This document shows positions 1 through 8,054 of a stretch of DNA of 60,897 nt, piece after piece. The stretch covers positions 1 through 60,897 of the forward strand of contig NZ_QLNP01000006.1 in assembly GCF_003261175.1 (NCBI RefSeq), read 5' to 3'. The translations under genes were made by a program, and so were the position numbers. Each line of letters opens with the position of its first letter. Positions within the stretch are counted from its first letter, which is position 1. The notes under the pieces were generated by a model, which saw nothing but the letters and a program-made list of their open reading frames with translations, searched no databases and had not been told where the DNA came from. This stretch comes from Arthrobacter globiformis. GTDB lineage: Bacteria; Actinomycetota; Actinomycetes; Actinomycetales; Micrococcaceae.

Positions 1-1
1 G

Positions 2-79
2 GTGGCCGGCCGGGAACGTGCCGAAGCTGACGCGCCGCCGGCGACCCGGCGGGGACGGCGTGCCGCGCCGCGGGACTGA
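2..79 (+). CDS. possible 3' end of an upstream gene (partial)
   Basis: The reading frame from base 2 stays open to a TGA at 77-79. It encodes a short Arg/Ala/Pro-rich tail that would suit the disordered C-terminus of a GC-rich actinobacterial protein. The upstream part lies outside the window, so no family can be assigned. High GC content makes open frames common by chance, so this is only a plausible partial gene. Confidence 0.3.
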   Translation: MAGRERAEADAPPATRRGRRAAPRD

Positions 80-131
80 GCGCCGCCGTCGGCATACCGC
101 CCGGAATTCTGCCCGATTTGCCCGCCTTTGA

Positions 132-137
132 GACAAT
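132..137 (+). promoter_or_regulatory. candidate -10 element for leaderless dusB
   Basis: GACAAT ends six bases before the GTG start of dusB, and no Shine-Dalgarno sequence precedes that start. This is the spacing expected if transcription begins at the start codon, which is common in Actinobacteria. No clear -35 is visible. This is an inference from spacing only. Confidence 0.35.
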
Positions 138-143
138 GGACGG

Positions 144-1325
144 GTGACTGTTGTAGCAACGCCTCCCGCCCCCCGGCTGGAACTTCCGCCGCTGAAACTC
201 GGCCCCATCACCGTGGACACCCCGGTGGTGCTCGCCCCCATGGCCGGAATCACCAACACCGCCTTCCGCAGGCTCTGCCGTGAATACGGCGGCGGGCTGT
301 ATGTGGCGGAGATGGTCACCTCCCGTGCCCTGGTGGAGCGCACGCCGGAATCGCTGCGCATCATCTCGCACGACGACGACGAGAAAGTCCGGTCTGTCCA
401 GCTCTACGGCGTGGACCCCGTCACCGTGGGTGCGGCCGTCCGCATGCTGGTGGAGGAGGACCGGGCAGACCACATCGACCTCAACTTCGGCTGCCCCGTG
501 CCCAAGGTCACGCGGCGCGGCGGAGGATCGGCCCTGCCGTGGAAAATCGACCTCTTCACGGCCATTGTCCAGACCGCCGTCCGGGAGGCGTCCAAGGGTG
601 GCATCCCGCTGACCATCAAGATGCGCAAGGGCATCGACGATGACCATCTGACGTACCTCGACGCCGGCCGGATCGCGCGCGATTCCGGCGTTGCCGCCGT
701 CGCCCTGCACGGCCGCACGGCGGCCCAGTTCTACTCCGGCCAGGCGGACTGGTCCGCGATCGCCCGCCTGCGCGAGGCCCTTCCGGACATTCCGGTGCTG
801 GGCAACGGCGACATCTGGTCCGCCGAGGACGCCGTCCGGATGGTCCGCGAAACCGGAGTCGACGGCGTCGTCATCGGCCGCGGCTGCCAGGGCCGGCCCT
901 GGCTGTTCGGCGACCTGCAGGCAGCGTTCGAGGGCAGCGACCAGCGGCACCGTCCCGGCCTGCGCGAGGTGGCCGAGGGCGTCTACCGGCACGCTGAACT
1001 CATGGTCGAAACCTTCGGAAATGACGAATACAAGGCGCTGCGGGAGATCCGCAAGCACATGGCCTGGTACTTCAAGGGCTACGTGGTGGGCAGCGACCTG
1101 AGGACGAAACTGGCCACCGTGCCCACCCTCGAAGTGCTCCGCGACCTGCTGGACCAGCTGAACATGGACCTGCCCTATCCCGGCGTTGACTCCGAAGGGC
1201 CCCGCGGGCGCGCCGGTTCACCCAAGAAGCCGGCCCTGCCCAAGGACTGGCTGCTCAGCCGCCAGCTGAACGAGGACCAGTCGCGGGACATCGCTGCGGC
1301 GGAACTGGATGTGTCCGGTGGCTGA
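144..1325 (+). CDS. dusB: tRNA-dihydrouridine synthase (DusB family)
   Basis: This is an FMN-dependent enzyme that reduces specific uridines to dihydrouridine in the D-loop of tRNA. The 393-residue protein has a TIM-barrel core. Visible motifs are APMAGITN (31-38), the catalytic Cys117 in DLNFGCPVPK, Lys159 and His189 of the active site, and the FMN-phosphate region GNGDI plus GRGCQGRPW (245-253). A C-terminal helical tRNA-binding part follows. The GTG start fits the first conserved block, and no ribosome-binding site is apparent, so it may be leaderless. It overlaps the next gene (dgt), which suggests co-transcription. Confidence 0.93.
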   Translation: MTVVATPPAPRLELPPLKLGPITVDTPVVLAPMAGITNTAFRRLCREYGGGLYVAEMVTSRALVERTPESLRIISHDDDEKVRSVQLYGVDPVTVGAAVRMLVEEDRADHIDLNFGCPVPKVTRRGGGSALPWKIDLFTAIVQTAVREASKGGIPLTIKMRKGIDDDHLTYLDAGRIARDSGVAAVALHGRTAAQFYSGQADWSAIARLREALPDIPVLGNGDIWSAEDAVRMVRETGVDGVVIGRGCQGRPWLFGDLQAAFEGSDQRHRPGLREVAEGVYRHAELMVETFGNDEYKALREIRKHMAWYFKGYVVGSDLRTKLATVPTLEVLRDLLDQLNMDLPYPGVDSEGPRGRAGSPKKPALPKDWLLSRQLNEDQSRDIAAAELDVSGG

Positions 1326-2622
1326 AAGCCGGCTGGCGGAAGCCCGCACCACCCCGCAGGCACTGCCGGGCTACGAAACCCGCGACACCGCCCGCTGGGT
1401 GGAGGAGCCGCCCAAAAGTACGTACCGCTCCGACTTCGAGCGCGACCGCGCCCGGGTGCTGCACTCCTCGGCGCTGCGCAGGCTCGGCGCCAAGACGCAG
1501 GTGGTTGCCCCGGACACGGACGACTTTGTCCGCACGCGGCTGACACACAGCCTTGAGGTGGCGCAGGTGGGCCGGGAACTGGGCCGTGCCCTGGGCTGCG
1601 ACCCCGACGTGGTGGACACCGCGTGCCTCAGCCATGACCTCGGCCACCCGCCGTTCGGGCACAACGGTGAATCGGCGCTCAACGAGATGGCCCACGCGAT
1701 CGGCGGGTTCGAGGGCAACGCCCAGACCCTGCGGCTGCTCACACGGCTGGAACCGAAGGTGCTCGACCCGGAAGGCAGGCCGGCCGGCCTGAACCTCACC
1801 CGGGCCAGCCTTGACGCGGCCGCGAAGTACCCGTGGTCCGCCCTGGACGCCCCCGTGGTCCACGGCCAGCGGACCAGCAAGTTCGGCGCGTATGAGGACG
1901 ACCTGCCCATCTTCAACTGGATCCGGGAAGGCGCCCCCGAACGGCGGTCCTGCCTCGAGGCGCAGGTCATGGACCTGGCGGACGACATCTCGTACTCGGT
2001 GCACGACGTCGAGGACGCGATCGTGGCCGGACACTTCCAGCTGCGGTGGATGGACAACCCGGACCACCGGGCCCGCGTGGTGGGGTACGCCAAGCAGTGG
2101 TACCTGCCGCACAACGATCCTGCCGCCATCGACGCCGCCCTGGCCCGGCTGGAAGCCACCGATGTCTGGGTGCGCGAGGCGGACGGCAGCCGCAAGTCCA
2201 TGGCGGCGCTGAAGGACATGACCAGCCAGCTCATCGGCAGGTTCTGCCAGAGCGCGCTGGAAACCACCCGCGCCGTGTACGGCCCGGCGAACCTGACCCG
2301 CTACAATGCCGAACTCATGGTCCCGGACGAGACCGTCCTGGAGATCGCGGTGATGAAGGGCCTGGCCACCACGTTCGTGATGACCACCGACCACCGGCAG
2401 CCCATCTACGAGCGCCAGCGCGAGGTACTCCACGCCCTGGTGACGGCGCTGAACGCCTCCGGCGACCGGCACCTCGAGCCCATGTTCGCCGCCGACTGGC
2501 GCGAAGCGGCCGACGACGCCGCCCGGCTCCGGGTGGTCATCGACCAGGTGGCATCGCTGACGGACGGCTCGGCACTGGCCATGTACGAACGGCTCGTGGG
2601 CAGCCTGCCGTCCCTGTGGTGA
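1309..2622 (+). CDS. dgt: deoxyguanosinetriphosphate triphosphohydrolase-like protein
   Basis: This is an HD-superfamily dNTP triphosphohydrolase, which splits a dNTP into a deoxynucleoside and triphosphate and so limits dNTP pools. The 437-residue protein shows RLGAKTQV (58-65), His80, the HD pair at 109-110 within HDLGHPPFGHNGE, and a later Asp in DLADDISYSVHD, which together form the metal site. Length and motifs fit the actinobacterial dgt family. The ATG at 1309 overlaps the end of dusB; a GTG three codons later (1318) is an alternative start. Whether dGTP is the preferred substrate cannot be read from sequence. Confidence 0.92.
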   Translation: MCPVAESRLAEARTTPQALPGYETRDTARWVEEPPKSTYRSDFERDRARVLHSSALRRLGAKTQVVAPDTDDFVRTRLTHSLEVAQVGRELGRALGCDPDVVDTACLSHDLGHPPFGHNGESALNEMAHAIGGFEGNAQTLRLLTRLEPKVLDPEGRPAGLNLTRASLDAAAKYPWSALDAPVVHGQRTSKFGAYEDDLPIFNWIREGAPERRSCLEAQVMDLADDISYSVHDVEDAIVAGHFQLRWMDNPDHRARVVGYAKQWYLPHNDPAAIDAALARLEATDVWVREADGSRKSMAALKDMTSQLIGRFCQSALETTRAVYGPANLTRYNAELMVPDETVLEIAVMKGLATTFVMTTDHRQPIYERQREVLHALVTALNASGDRHLEPMFAADWREAADDAARLRVVIDQVASLTDGSALAMYERLVGSLPSLW

Positions 2623-2683
2623 GCTTGGACGCACCAGTCCACATACGCCCGGGAAGCGCTGCCCGTGACAGTGCGCCAGAGAC

Positions 2684-2689
2684 TAGGAT
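2684..2689 (+). promoter_or_regulatory. candidate -10 element for leaderless dnaG
   Basis: TAGGAT lies six bases upstream of the GTG start of dnaG. No purine-rich Shine-Dalgarno sequence separates them. The same distance is seen at dusB. A GTGACA at 2665-2670 is too close for a standard -35. The call rests on motif and spacing. Confidence 0.4.
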
Positions 2690-2695
2690 TGCTTC

Positions 2696-4573
2696 GTGGC
2701 TGGGCTGATTAAACGGGAAGACATCGATGAAGTCCGCCAGCGCACGGACATCAAGGAAGTCGTCGACGGCTACGTCACGCTCAAGGGCGCCGGCCTCGGT
2801 TCCTACAAAGGCCTGTGCCCCTTCCACGACGAGCGCTCGCCGTCGTTCACCGTCCGCCCGCAGGTGGGCCGCTACCACTGCTTCGGCTGCGGCGAGGACG
2901 GCGACGTCATCTCGTTCGTGCAGAAACTGGACCACACCTCCTTCCACGAAGCCGTAGAGAAGCTGGCCGCGCGGATCGGGTACGAGCTCCGCTACGAGGA
3001 CGGCGGCACGGGTCCAAGCCGCGAGGAAGTCGGCAAGCGCCAGCGGCTCCTCGATGCACACAAGATCGCCGACGAGTTCTTCCGTGCCCAGCTGCTGACA
3101 GCCGGCGCCGCCGAGGGCCGGAAGTTCCTGCAGCAGCGGGGCTTCGACCGGGCAGCGGCCGACCACTTCGGCGTCGGCTACGCACCCCAGGGCTGGGACG
3201 CGCTGCTCAAGCACCTGCGCGGCCGGGGCTTCACGGATGCCGAGCTGAAACTGACCGGGATGTTCTCCGCCGGGGGACACGGCAACCAGCAGAGGATCTA
3301 CGATCGGTTCCGCGGCCGCCTCATCTGGCCCATCCGGGACATCGCCGGGGACACCATCGGCTTCGGTGCCCGCAAGCTCTACGAGGACGACCAGGGCCCC
3401 AAGTACCTGAACACCCCGGAAACCACGCTCTACAAGAAGTCCCAGGTGCTGTACGGCATCGACCTCGCCAAGCGGAGCATCGCCAAGGACCGGCAGCTGG
3501 TGGTGGTGGAGGGCTACACGGACGTCATGGCCTGCCACCTTGCCGGAATTCCGACGGCGGTGGCCACCTGCGGCACGGCGTTCGCCGCCGACCACATCAA
3601 GATTGCCCGCCGCCTGCTGTCCGACGACGGCACCGGGGGAGAGGTCATCTTCACCTTCGACGGCGATGCCGCCGGACAGAAGGCCGCCCTCCGGGCCTTC
3701 GAGGAGGACCAGCGCTTCGTGGCGCAGACCTACGTGGCCGTCGAACCCACCGGGGCCGACCCCTGCGACCTGCGCCAGACGAGGGGTGACGCCGCCGTCC
3801 GTGACCTGATCGCATCCCGGCGGCCGCTTTTCGAATTCGCCATCCGCGCCACCCTGCGGAGGCACAACCTGGACACCGTGGAGGGGCGGGTCGGCGCACT
3901 GCGTGAGTCCGCTCCTGTTGTGGCCCAGATCCGCGATGCAGGGCTCCGGCCTGGCTATGCCCGGGAACTGGCCGGGTGGCTGGGAATGCCCATCGAGGAC
4001 GTCTCCAGGGCAGTGGGCGCCGCCGCGAAGCGGGTCAGCGATCCGGAAGCTCCCGGCGTAGCGGCGCTCCCGCCGTCGGGCGTCCTTCCGTCCTTCCACC
4101 GCCCCGACCCCCGGGACCCGGTGGCGTCCATGGAGCGGCAGGCCCTCGAGGTGGCGCTGCAGGAGCCGGCGATGCTGGGGGGTGCGGCCTGGGAGCGGTT
4201 CGCGACCGCCCGGTTCGCCACGCCCGCCTACCAGGCCATCCACGACGCCATCCGCGCCACGGCGCCAGGCTTCTCCGGCGATGCCGTGCAGTGGGTGGAA
4301 GCGTTGCGGCAGGAGGTTCCCGAGCCGTTGCAGCCGCTGGTTTCGGAGCTCGCCGTGGTGCCACTGCCTGCGAACACTGCCGAAGCGGTGCAGAAGTACT
4401 GCCGCGACATCCTCGCCAGGCTGTTCGAGCTGCAGATCACCCGCATTAAGGCGGACAAACTGGGTCAGTTGCAGCGGCTCGATTCCACTGCCCACCCGGA
4501 GGAGTTCCAGCAGCTGAACCGCGAGCTCATGATGCTCGAAATGGAGCGCCGGTCGCTGCGCTCCGATGCTTAG
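2696..4573 (+). CDS. dnaG: DNA primase
   Basis: DnaG makes the RNA primers for lagging-strand synthesis at the replication fork. The 625-residue protein begins with a CHC2 zinc finger (Cys41, His44, Cys62, Cys65). The RNA-polymerase core follows, with the TOPRIM signatures EGYTD (272-276) and DGDAAG (322-327). A C-terminal helicase-binding domain reaches the end. The GTG start puts the zinc finger at the normal distance and lies directly after a -10-like hexamer. A 66-bp gap separates it from tRNA-Asn. It probably shares a conserved dgt-dnaG neighbourhood, as in mycobacteria. Confidence 0.97.
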   Translation: MAGLIKREDIDEVRQRTDIKEVVDGYVTLKGAGLGSYKGLCPFHDERSPSFTVRPQVGRYHCFGCGEDGDVISFVQKLDHTSFHEAVEKLAARIGYELRYEDGGTGPSREEVGKRQRLLDAHKIADEFFRAQLLTAGAAEGRKFLQQRGFDRAAADHFGVGYAPQGWDALLKHLRGRGFTDAELKLTGMFSAGGHGNQQRIYDRFRGRLIWPIRDIAGDTIGFGARKLYEDDQGPKYLNTPETTLYKKSQVLYGIDLAKRSIAKDRQLVVVEGYTDVMACHLAGIPTAVATCGTAFAADHIKIARRLLSDDGTGGEVIFTFDGDAAGQKAALRAFEEDQRFVAQTYVAVEPTGADPCDLRQTRGDAAVRDLIASRRPLFEFAIRATLRRHNLDTVEGRVGALRESAPVVAQIRDAGLRPGYARELAGWLGMPIEDVSRAVGAAAKRVSDPEAPGVAALPPSGVLPSFHRPDPRDPVASMERQALEVALQEPAMLGGAAWERFATARFATPAYQAIHDAIRATAPGFSGDAVQWVEALRQEVPEPLQPLVSELAVVPLPANTAEAVQKYCRDILARLFELQITRIKADKLGQLQRLDSTAHPEEFQQLNRELMMLEMERRSLRSDA

Positions 4574-4639
4574 GGTGGACAGCCAAAGACGCCGATTTCG
4601 TTTCCGGGCAGGGTGTTGCTAGGCTAGTACCCGCTTCAT

Positions 4640-4712
4640 TCCTCCTTAGCTCAATTGGCAGAGCATTCGACTGTTAATCGAAGGGTTGCTGGTTCAAGTC
4701 CAGCAGGAGGAG
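4640..4712 (+). tRNA. tRNA-Asn (GTT), copy 1
   Basis: The 73-nt cloverleaf has acceptor stem TCCTCCT/AGGAGGA, discriminator G, anticodon stem-loop TTCGACTGTTAATCGAA with anticodon GTT, and a T-arm GCTGG-TTCAAGT-CCAGC. CCA is not encoded. The sequence is identical to the second copy 208 bp downstream, including the eight-base leader GCTTCATT overlapping its 5' end. A strong terminator follows directly. Confidence 0.97.
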
Positions 4713-4717
4713 CGCAC

Positions 4718-4753
4718 AGTCCCCGTTCCGGGTTCCGGAACGGGGACTTTTTT
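4718..4753 (+). terminator. intrinsic terminator after tRNA-Asn copy 1
   Basis: A 14-bp stem (AGTCCCCGTTCCGG pairing with CCGGAACGGGGACT) with a tight loop is followed by a T6 run. It sits immediately after the tRNA and insulates it from the second copy. Confidence 0.93.
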
Positions 4754-4847
4754 ATACCCGGGAGGGGTATTCGCACGTACTTGCACCTAGTCCTTGCGCC
4801 GATTTCGCATTGCGGCAGAACGTTTGCTAATGTCATACCTGCTTCAT

Positions 4848-4920
4848 TCCTCCTTAGCTCAATTGGCAGAGCATTCGACTGTTAATCGAAGGGTTGCTGG
4901 TTCAAGTCCAGCAGGAGGAG
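4848..4920 (+). tRNA. tRNA-Asn (GTT), copy 2
   Basis: This gene is base-for-base identical to the tRNA-Asn at 4640-4712, with the same anticodon GTT and no encoded CCA. The flanking promoter region differs, but the immediate GCTTCATT leader is conserved. It has its own terminator, so the two copies look like independent transcription units from a tandem duplication kept identical by gene conversion or selection. Confidence 0.97.
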
Positions 4921-4926
4921 CGCGCA

Positions 4927-4966
4927 GTCCCGCGGTTGGCCCCAGAGCCGGCCGCGGGACTTTTTT
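4927..4966 (+). terminator. intrinsic terminator after tRNA-Asn copy 2
   Basis: GTCCCGCGG pairs with CCGCGGGAC around an inner GGCC/GCC pairing, followed by T6. The stem sequence differs from that of the first terminator, so this was not simply copied with the tRNA. Confidence 0.9.
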
Positions 4967-4998
4967 GTGTCGCCAGCGCGGTGCCAGTCGCAACAGCG

Positions 4999-5406
4999 TC
5001 AGACGAAATCCATCTCCACCTGGAGGAAGCGCTCTGCCTCGGCTATGGCGGCTTCAAACGCCTCCCGCTCCGTGGGGGACTTCCGCGGTTCGCGCGGGTG
5101 CCACTCGTGGGGTGAGGAGTGCACGCGCGTGAAGCCGCCGTCGGGCGGGGCATAGAAGATGCCGAACCGCTGGACGGGCCATTCGGGAGAGGTTTCGGGG
5201 GCCACCAGCAGGGCGGCATTGAAAGCCGGGTTGAACCACTGGGCTATGGGCCGGCGCCGGTCCTCAGTGAAAAGCCCCGCCGCATAGAGCGCTGCCGACT
5301 GCGCACTGGTCTGGGTGCACAGCCGGTCCCACCACAACGGCAGAATGCCGGAGTCGCACCGCTGCCACGTGGCCGGAAGCGGGGGATGATCCTGCCAGTG
5401 GGGCAC
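4999..5406 (-). CDS. hypothetical protein, 135 aa
   Basis: I do not recognise a named family. The predicted cytoplasmic protein is rich in Trp, Pro and His, has no signal peptide or membrane segment, and ends with a helical stretch (PTEREAFEAAIAEAERFLQ). Codon use and amino-acid composition look genuinely coding, unlike the opposite strand. The start is a GTG. It stands alone: the tRNAs lie on one side on the opposite strand, and an unlinked small membrane gene lies on the other. Confidence 0.65.
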   Translation of the reverse strand: MPHWQDHPPLPATWQRCDSGILPLWWDRLCTQTSAQSAALYAAGLFTEDRRRPIAQWFNPAFNAALLVAPETSPEWPVQRFGIFYAPPDGGFTRVHSSPHEWHPREPRKSPTEREAFEAAIAEAERFLQVEMDFV

Positions 5407-5503
5407 GTAACAACTTTATCGCGCAGGTACCCCAGCGAACAGATGGCCTGACGTCGACCGCCCCCGGTCCGGAGGCACGGTGCGGCTTAGCGGGAGCGGC
5501 GGG

Positions 5504-5683
5504 TCATGGCCGGTTCCACGGCCCCGGATTGACACGGTACAGCAGGGCAGAACCGACGACGGCGCCCACCAGGATGCCCAGCGCCGCGTTGCCCATCATC
5601 CTTCCGGCGAAGAAGCCGGCCACGGCGCCGAGGATGGCTCCGAGGAACAGCCCTCGGCCGTTGCGGTGGGGTTTGCGGGTCAT
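5504..5683 (-). CDS. small Gly/Ala-rich membrane protein, 59 aa
   Basis: The protein starts MTRKPHRNGRGLFLGAILG and continues as one long glycine-zipper-like hydrophobic stretch (roughly residues 12-50: AVAGFFAGRMMGNAALG, then ILVGAVVGSALLYRV). It ends in NPGPWNRP and a TGA. The composition resembles small Gly-zipper membrane proteins, probably with one or two membrane helices. It lies 33 bp downstream of the efflux transporter on the same strand, so it could be co-transcribed. No function can be assigned. Confidence 0.6.
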   Translation of the reverse strand: MTRKPHRNGRGLFLGAILGAVAGFFAGRMMGNAALGILVGAVVGSALLYRVNPGPWNRP

Positions 5684-5716
5684 GGTGCCAGCCTACCCGG
5701 CGAGTATCAGGGGAAC

Positions 5717-6937
5717 TCAGTGGATGGAAGGCACCGTCCGGGGCCGGACAACGAGCCACAGGGCAGCCGCCGCGAGGAAGATGCAGCAGGCCTGGACCGC
5801 GCCCATGGGAGTGGCGGAATTTCCTCCCAGCCACCCGACGACGGGGGAGATGATGCCGGCCATCATGAACGTTGACGCCCCGAGCAGGGACGCAGCCGTG
5901 CCGGCCTGCGCCCCGTGGCTTGCCAGCGCCAGCACCTGCACGCAGGGGAAGGTGAAGCCGGTGCCCAGGATGTAGAACCACAGCGGAACCATGACGCCCC
6001 AGAGCCCGAACCCCAGCTGGTCGAACACGACGATCAGCACGGCCATCAGGAACATCCAGGCCGTGGAGCAGGCCAGGATCCACTGCGGCGGAACGCGCCT
6101 TATCAGCCGGGAGCTTGTCTGTACCCCCGCGACGATGCCCAGCGAGTTGATGCCGAAGAGGAGACCGTACTGCTGGGGGGAGAAGCCGAAGACGTCCTGG
6201 AACAGGAAAGGGGAGGCCGAGAGGTAGGTAAAAAGGCCGCCGAAGTTCATCCCGCCGAGCATCAGCAGCCCCACGAAGATCCGGTCGGAGAAGAGCACGC
6301 CGTACCGCTGCCGGGCCGTCAGTCCGGACTGGCCGCGTTTCTCCCGTGGCAGCGTCTCCCGGACAAGCACGATGGCGGCGAGGATCACCGCGGTGCCGTA
6401 GCAGGCCAGGAACACGAAGATGCCCGGCCACGGCATGACCAAGAGCAGTTGGGATCCAATGACGGGCGCCAGGATGGGGGCGAGCCCGTTGACCAGGGCC
6501 ATCCGGGAGAACATCCGGACCATGGCGTACCCACTGAACAGGTCGCGGACCATGGCCATCGCCACCACGCCGCCGCCGGCCGCGCCGATGCCCATGAGGA
6601 CGCGGAACACGCCAAGGGTCGCGATGTCGGTGGAGAGCGCCGCGCCGAGTGAGGCGGTGATGTGCACGGCGGTGGCCAGGATCAGCGGGAGCCTGCGCCC
6701 GAACTTGTCGCTGAAGGGTCCAACCACCAGCTGCCCCAGGGCAAAGCCGACAGTGGTGCCGGTCAGGGTCAGCTGGACGGCAGCTTCCGAGACGTTGAGG
6801 CTCGCTTCCAGGGCAGGGAACGCGGGCAGGTAGAGGTCCACGGTGAAGGGCCCGAGGGCGGTGAGCGCGCCGAGTAGAAGGATGTACAGGAATTTCTGCC
6901 GGCGGCTGAGCGCATCGCCCGGGTTGGTGGTGGTCAC
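5717..6937 (-). CDS. Bcr/CflA-type MFS multidrug transporter
   Basis: This is a 12-helix major facilitator family proton antiporter of the Bcr/CflA subgroup, which exports drugs such as bicyclomycin or chloramphenicol. The 406-residue sequence has the TM1 pattern LGPFTVDLYLPAFP and motif A between TM2 and TM3 (GPFSDKFGRRLPL). It also has motif C-like glycines and RDLFSGYAM, typical of the family. The substrate cannot be predicted. It is transcribed away from the holin-like gene, and the 179-bp gap holds a small inverted repeat (7010-7026). The start ATG is followed by MTTTNPGDALS, a normal cytoplasmic lead. Confidence 0.88.
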   Translation of the reverse strand: MTTTNPGDALSRRQKFLYILLLGALTALGPFTVDLYLPAFPALEASLNVSEAAVQLTLTGTTVGFALGQLVVGPFSDKFGRRLPLILATAVHITASLGAALSTDIATLGVFRVLMGIGAAGGGVVAMAMVRDLFSGYAMVRMFSRMALVNGLAPILAPVIGSQLLLVMPWPGIFVFLACYGTAVILAAIVLVRETLPREKRGQSGLTARQRYGVLFSDRIFVGLLMLGGMNFGGLFTYLSASPFLFQDVFGFSPQQYGLLFGINSLGIVAGVQTSSRLIRRVPPQWILACSTAWMFLMAVLIVVFDQLGFGLWGVMVPLWFYILGTGFTFPCVQVLALASHGAQAGTAASLLGASTFMMAGIISPVVGWLGGNSATPMGAVQACCIFLAAAALWLVVRPRTVPSIH

Positions 6938-7009
6938 AGAGAACCATCCTAGGGCTGACAGATCAGACTTTTACAGCGTTGGAGGGCTCGCCGGGGCTAA
7001 TTCCAGAAG

Positions 7010-7026
7010 TTCAGGCTGACCCTGAA
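7010..7026. promoter_or_regulatory. inverted repeat TTCAGG-N5-CCTGAA in divergent intergenic region
   Basis: A perfect 6-5-6 inverted repeat lies between the divergent efflux and holin-like genes, about 70-90 bp from either start. It is too short for a terminator and has no T-run. It could be an operator for either gene. No regulator gene is adjacent. Confidence 0.35.
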
Positions 7027-7116
7027 TGATAGTTTTGTCAGCGGGGGCGCGCGGACGCACCGGAAACCCCCCGAAGCAGCGAAAAAAATCGACGACGGAC
7101 CAGTAAGGCGGAACCT

Positions 7117-7998
7117 ATGAGCGGGCGTCACAGCGGGCGGACCAACCAAGGACTGCGTATCACTGCGCTGCCAAAGACAGTGAAACTGGCCCTCAAACTT
7201 GCGCCGCGCCAGCTCAATGATGAGATCGCCCTGGCCAAGATCGAAGCGAAGCGCAAAGGCAAGCAGCTTGGCGTCGCCGGTGCGTTCTTCGGCGTGGCTG
7301 CCGTCTTCCTGGCCCTGCTGGTCACCGGTCTGATCGTGGCAGCCATCATGGGCCTGGCCACCATCATGCCGGCCTGGTTGGCGGCCCTGCTCGTCAGCGC
7401 GGTCTTCCTGCTCATTGCGCTGATTGGCGGCCTCATCGGTCTCCGCAAGTTCAAGCAGGCCATGCCGCTGATCCCGGAGGACACGGTCCGCGGCCTCAAG
7501 CATGACCTGGGCATCGCCAAGGAGGGCTCGGACTTCAACGCCGCCGTGCTTGATCCCAACTCGCCCCAGGCGAAGGCCGCGGCGGAAGCCAAGGCCGCGG
7601 AGAAGGCCAGGGCCAAGGCTGAGAAGGAAGCCAAGAAGTCCGCCGAGGCCGTGGATGTCCCCGTGGCCACCGAGCCTGAACTCCGCCGCCGGCTGAAGCA
7701 GCGCCGTGAACACCTGACCGGTGTGCGGGACGAGCTTGGCGAGGAACTGGACGTGAAAACCCAGGCCCAGGCACTGCTCGGCGTCGCGAAGCACCGCGCC
7801 GCGGAGGGCAACGAGAAGTTCCAGGAGGTCCGCGGACGTGCCGCCGAACGTTTTGCCGCCGTGTCGGCGTCCGCCCGCTCCGGGGCTTCGGAGGCCTCGC
7901 TGCCCGGACAGCTGGAGGCACGCTGGAAGCCGCTGCTTGCCCTGGCAGCCTCCACCGCCGTCCTGCTCGCCCTGCTGCGGAAACTCTTCAAGAGCTGA
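7117..7998 (+). CDS. phage-holin-superfamily / DUF3618-like membrane protein
   Basis: The 293-residue protein has two adjacent membrane helices (about 49-75 and 83-106). This layout matches the actinobacterial Holin-X (superfamily III) family, whose members are chromosomal and not necessarily lytic. A charged Ala/Lys/Glu coiled-coil linker (about 145-175) follows. Residues 185-215 (RRRLKQRREHLTGVRDELGEELDVK) resemble the DUF3618 motif. One C-terminal helix with a basic tail (LLRKLFKS) ends the protein. It is probably an envelope-associated scaffold; its role is unknown. A CDP-alcohol phosphatidyltransferase follows 56 bp downstream on the same strand. Confidence 0.75.
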   Translation: MSGRHSGRTNQGLRITALPKTVKLALKLAPRQLNDEIALAKIEAKRKGKQLGVAGAFFGVAAVFLALLVTGLIVAAIMGLATIMPAWLAALLVSAVFLLIALIGGLIGLRKFKQAMPLIPEDTVRGLKHDLGIAKEGSDFNAAVLDPNSPQAKAAAEAKAAEKARAKAEKEAKKSAEAVDVPVATEPELRRRLKQRREHLTGVRDELGEELDVKTQAQALLGVAKHRAAEGNEKFQEVRGRAAERFAAVSASARSGASEASLPGQLEARWKPLLALAASTAVLLALLRKLFKS

Positions 7999-8054
7999 GC
8001 CCTGCCCTGAACGAAGACCGTGATAAGCCCGCCGGCCGTGGAGAGGGAGGCCTG

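Noticed and set aside
1255-2634. 459-codon open frame on the minus strand opposite dgt
   Set aside because: It is a shadow of the GC-rich dgt frame. The translation is Gly/Val/His/Arg-rich without any domain, and dgt has full catalytic motifs.
2537-4495. 652-codon open frame opposite dnaG
   Set aside because: Long antisense frames are common at this GC content. dnaG has all family motifs and the antisense product has none.
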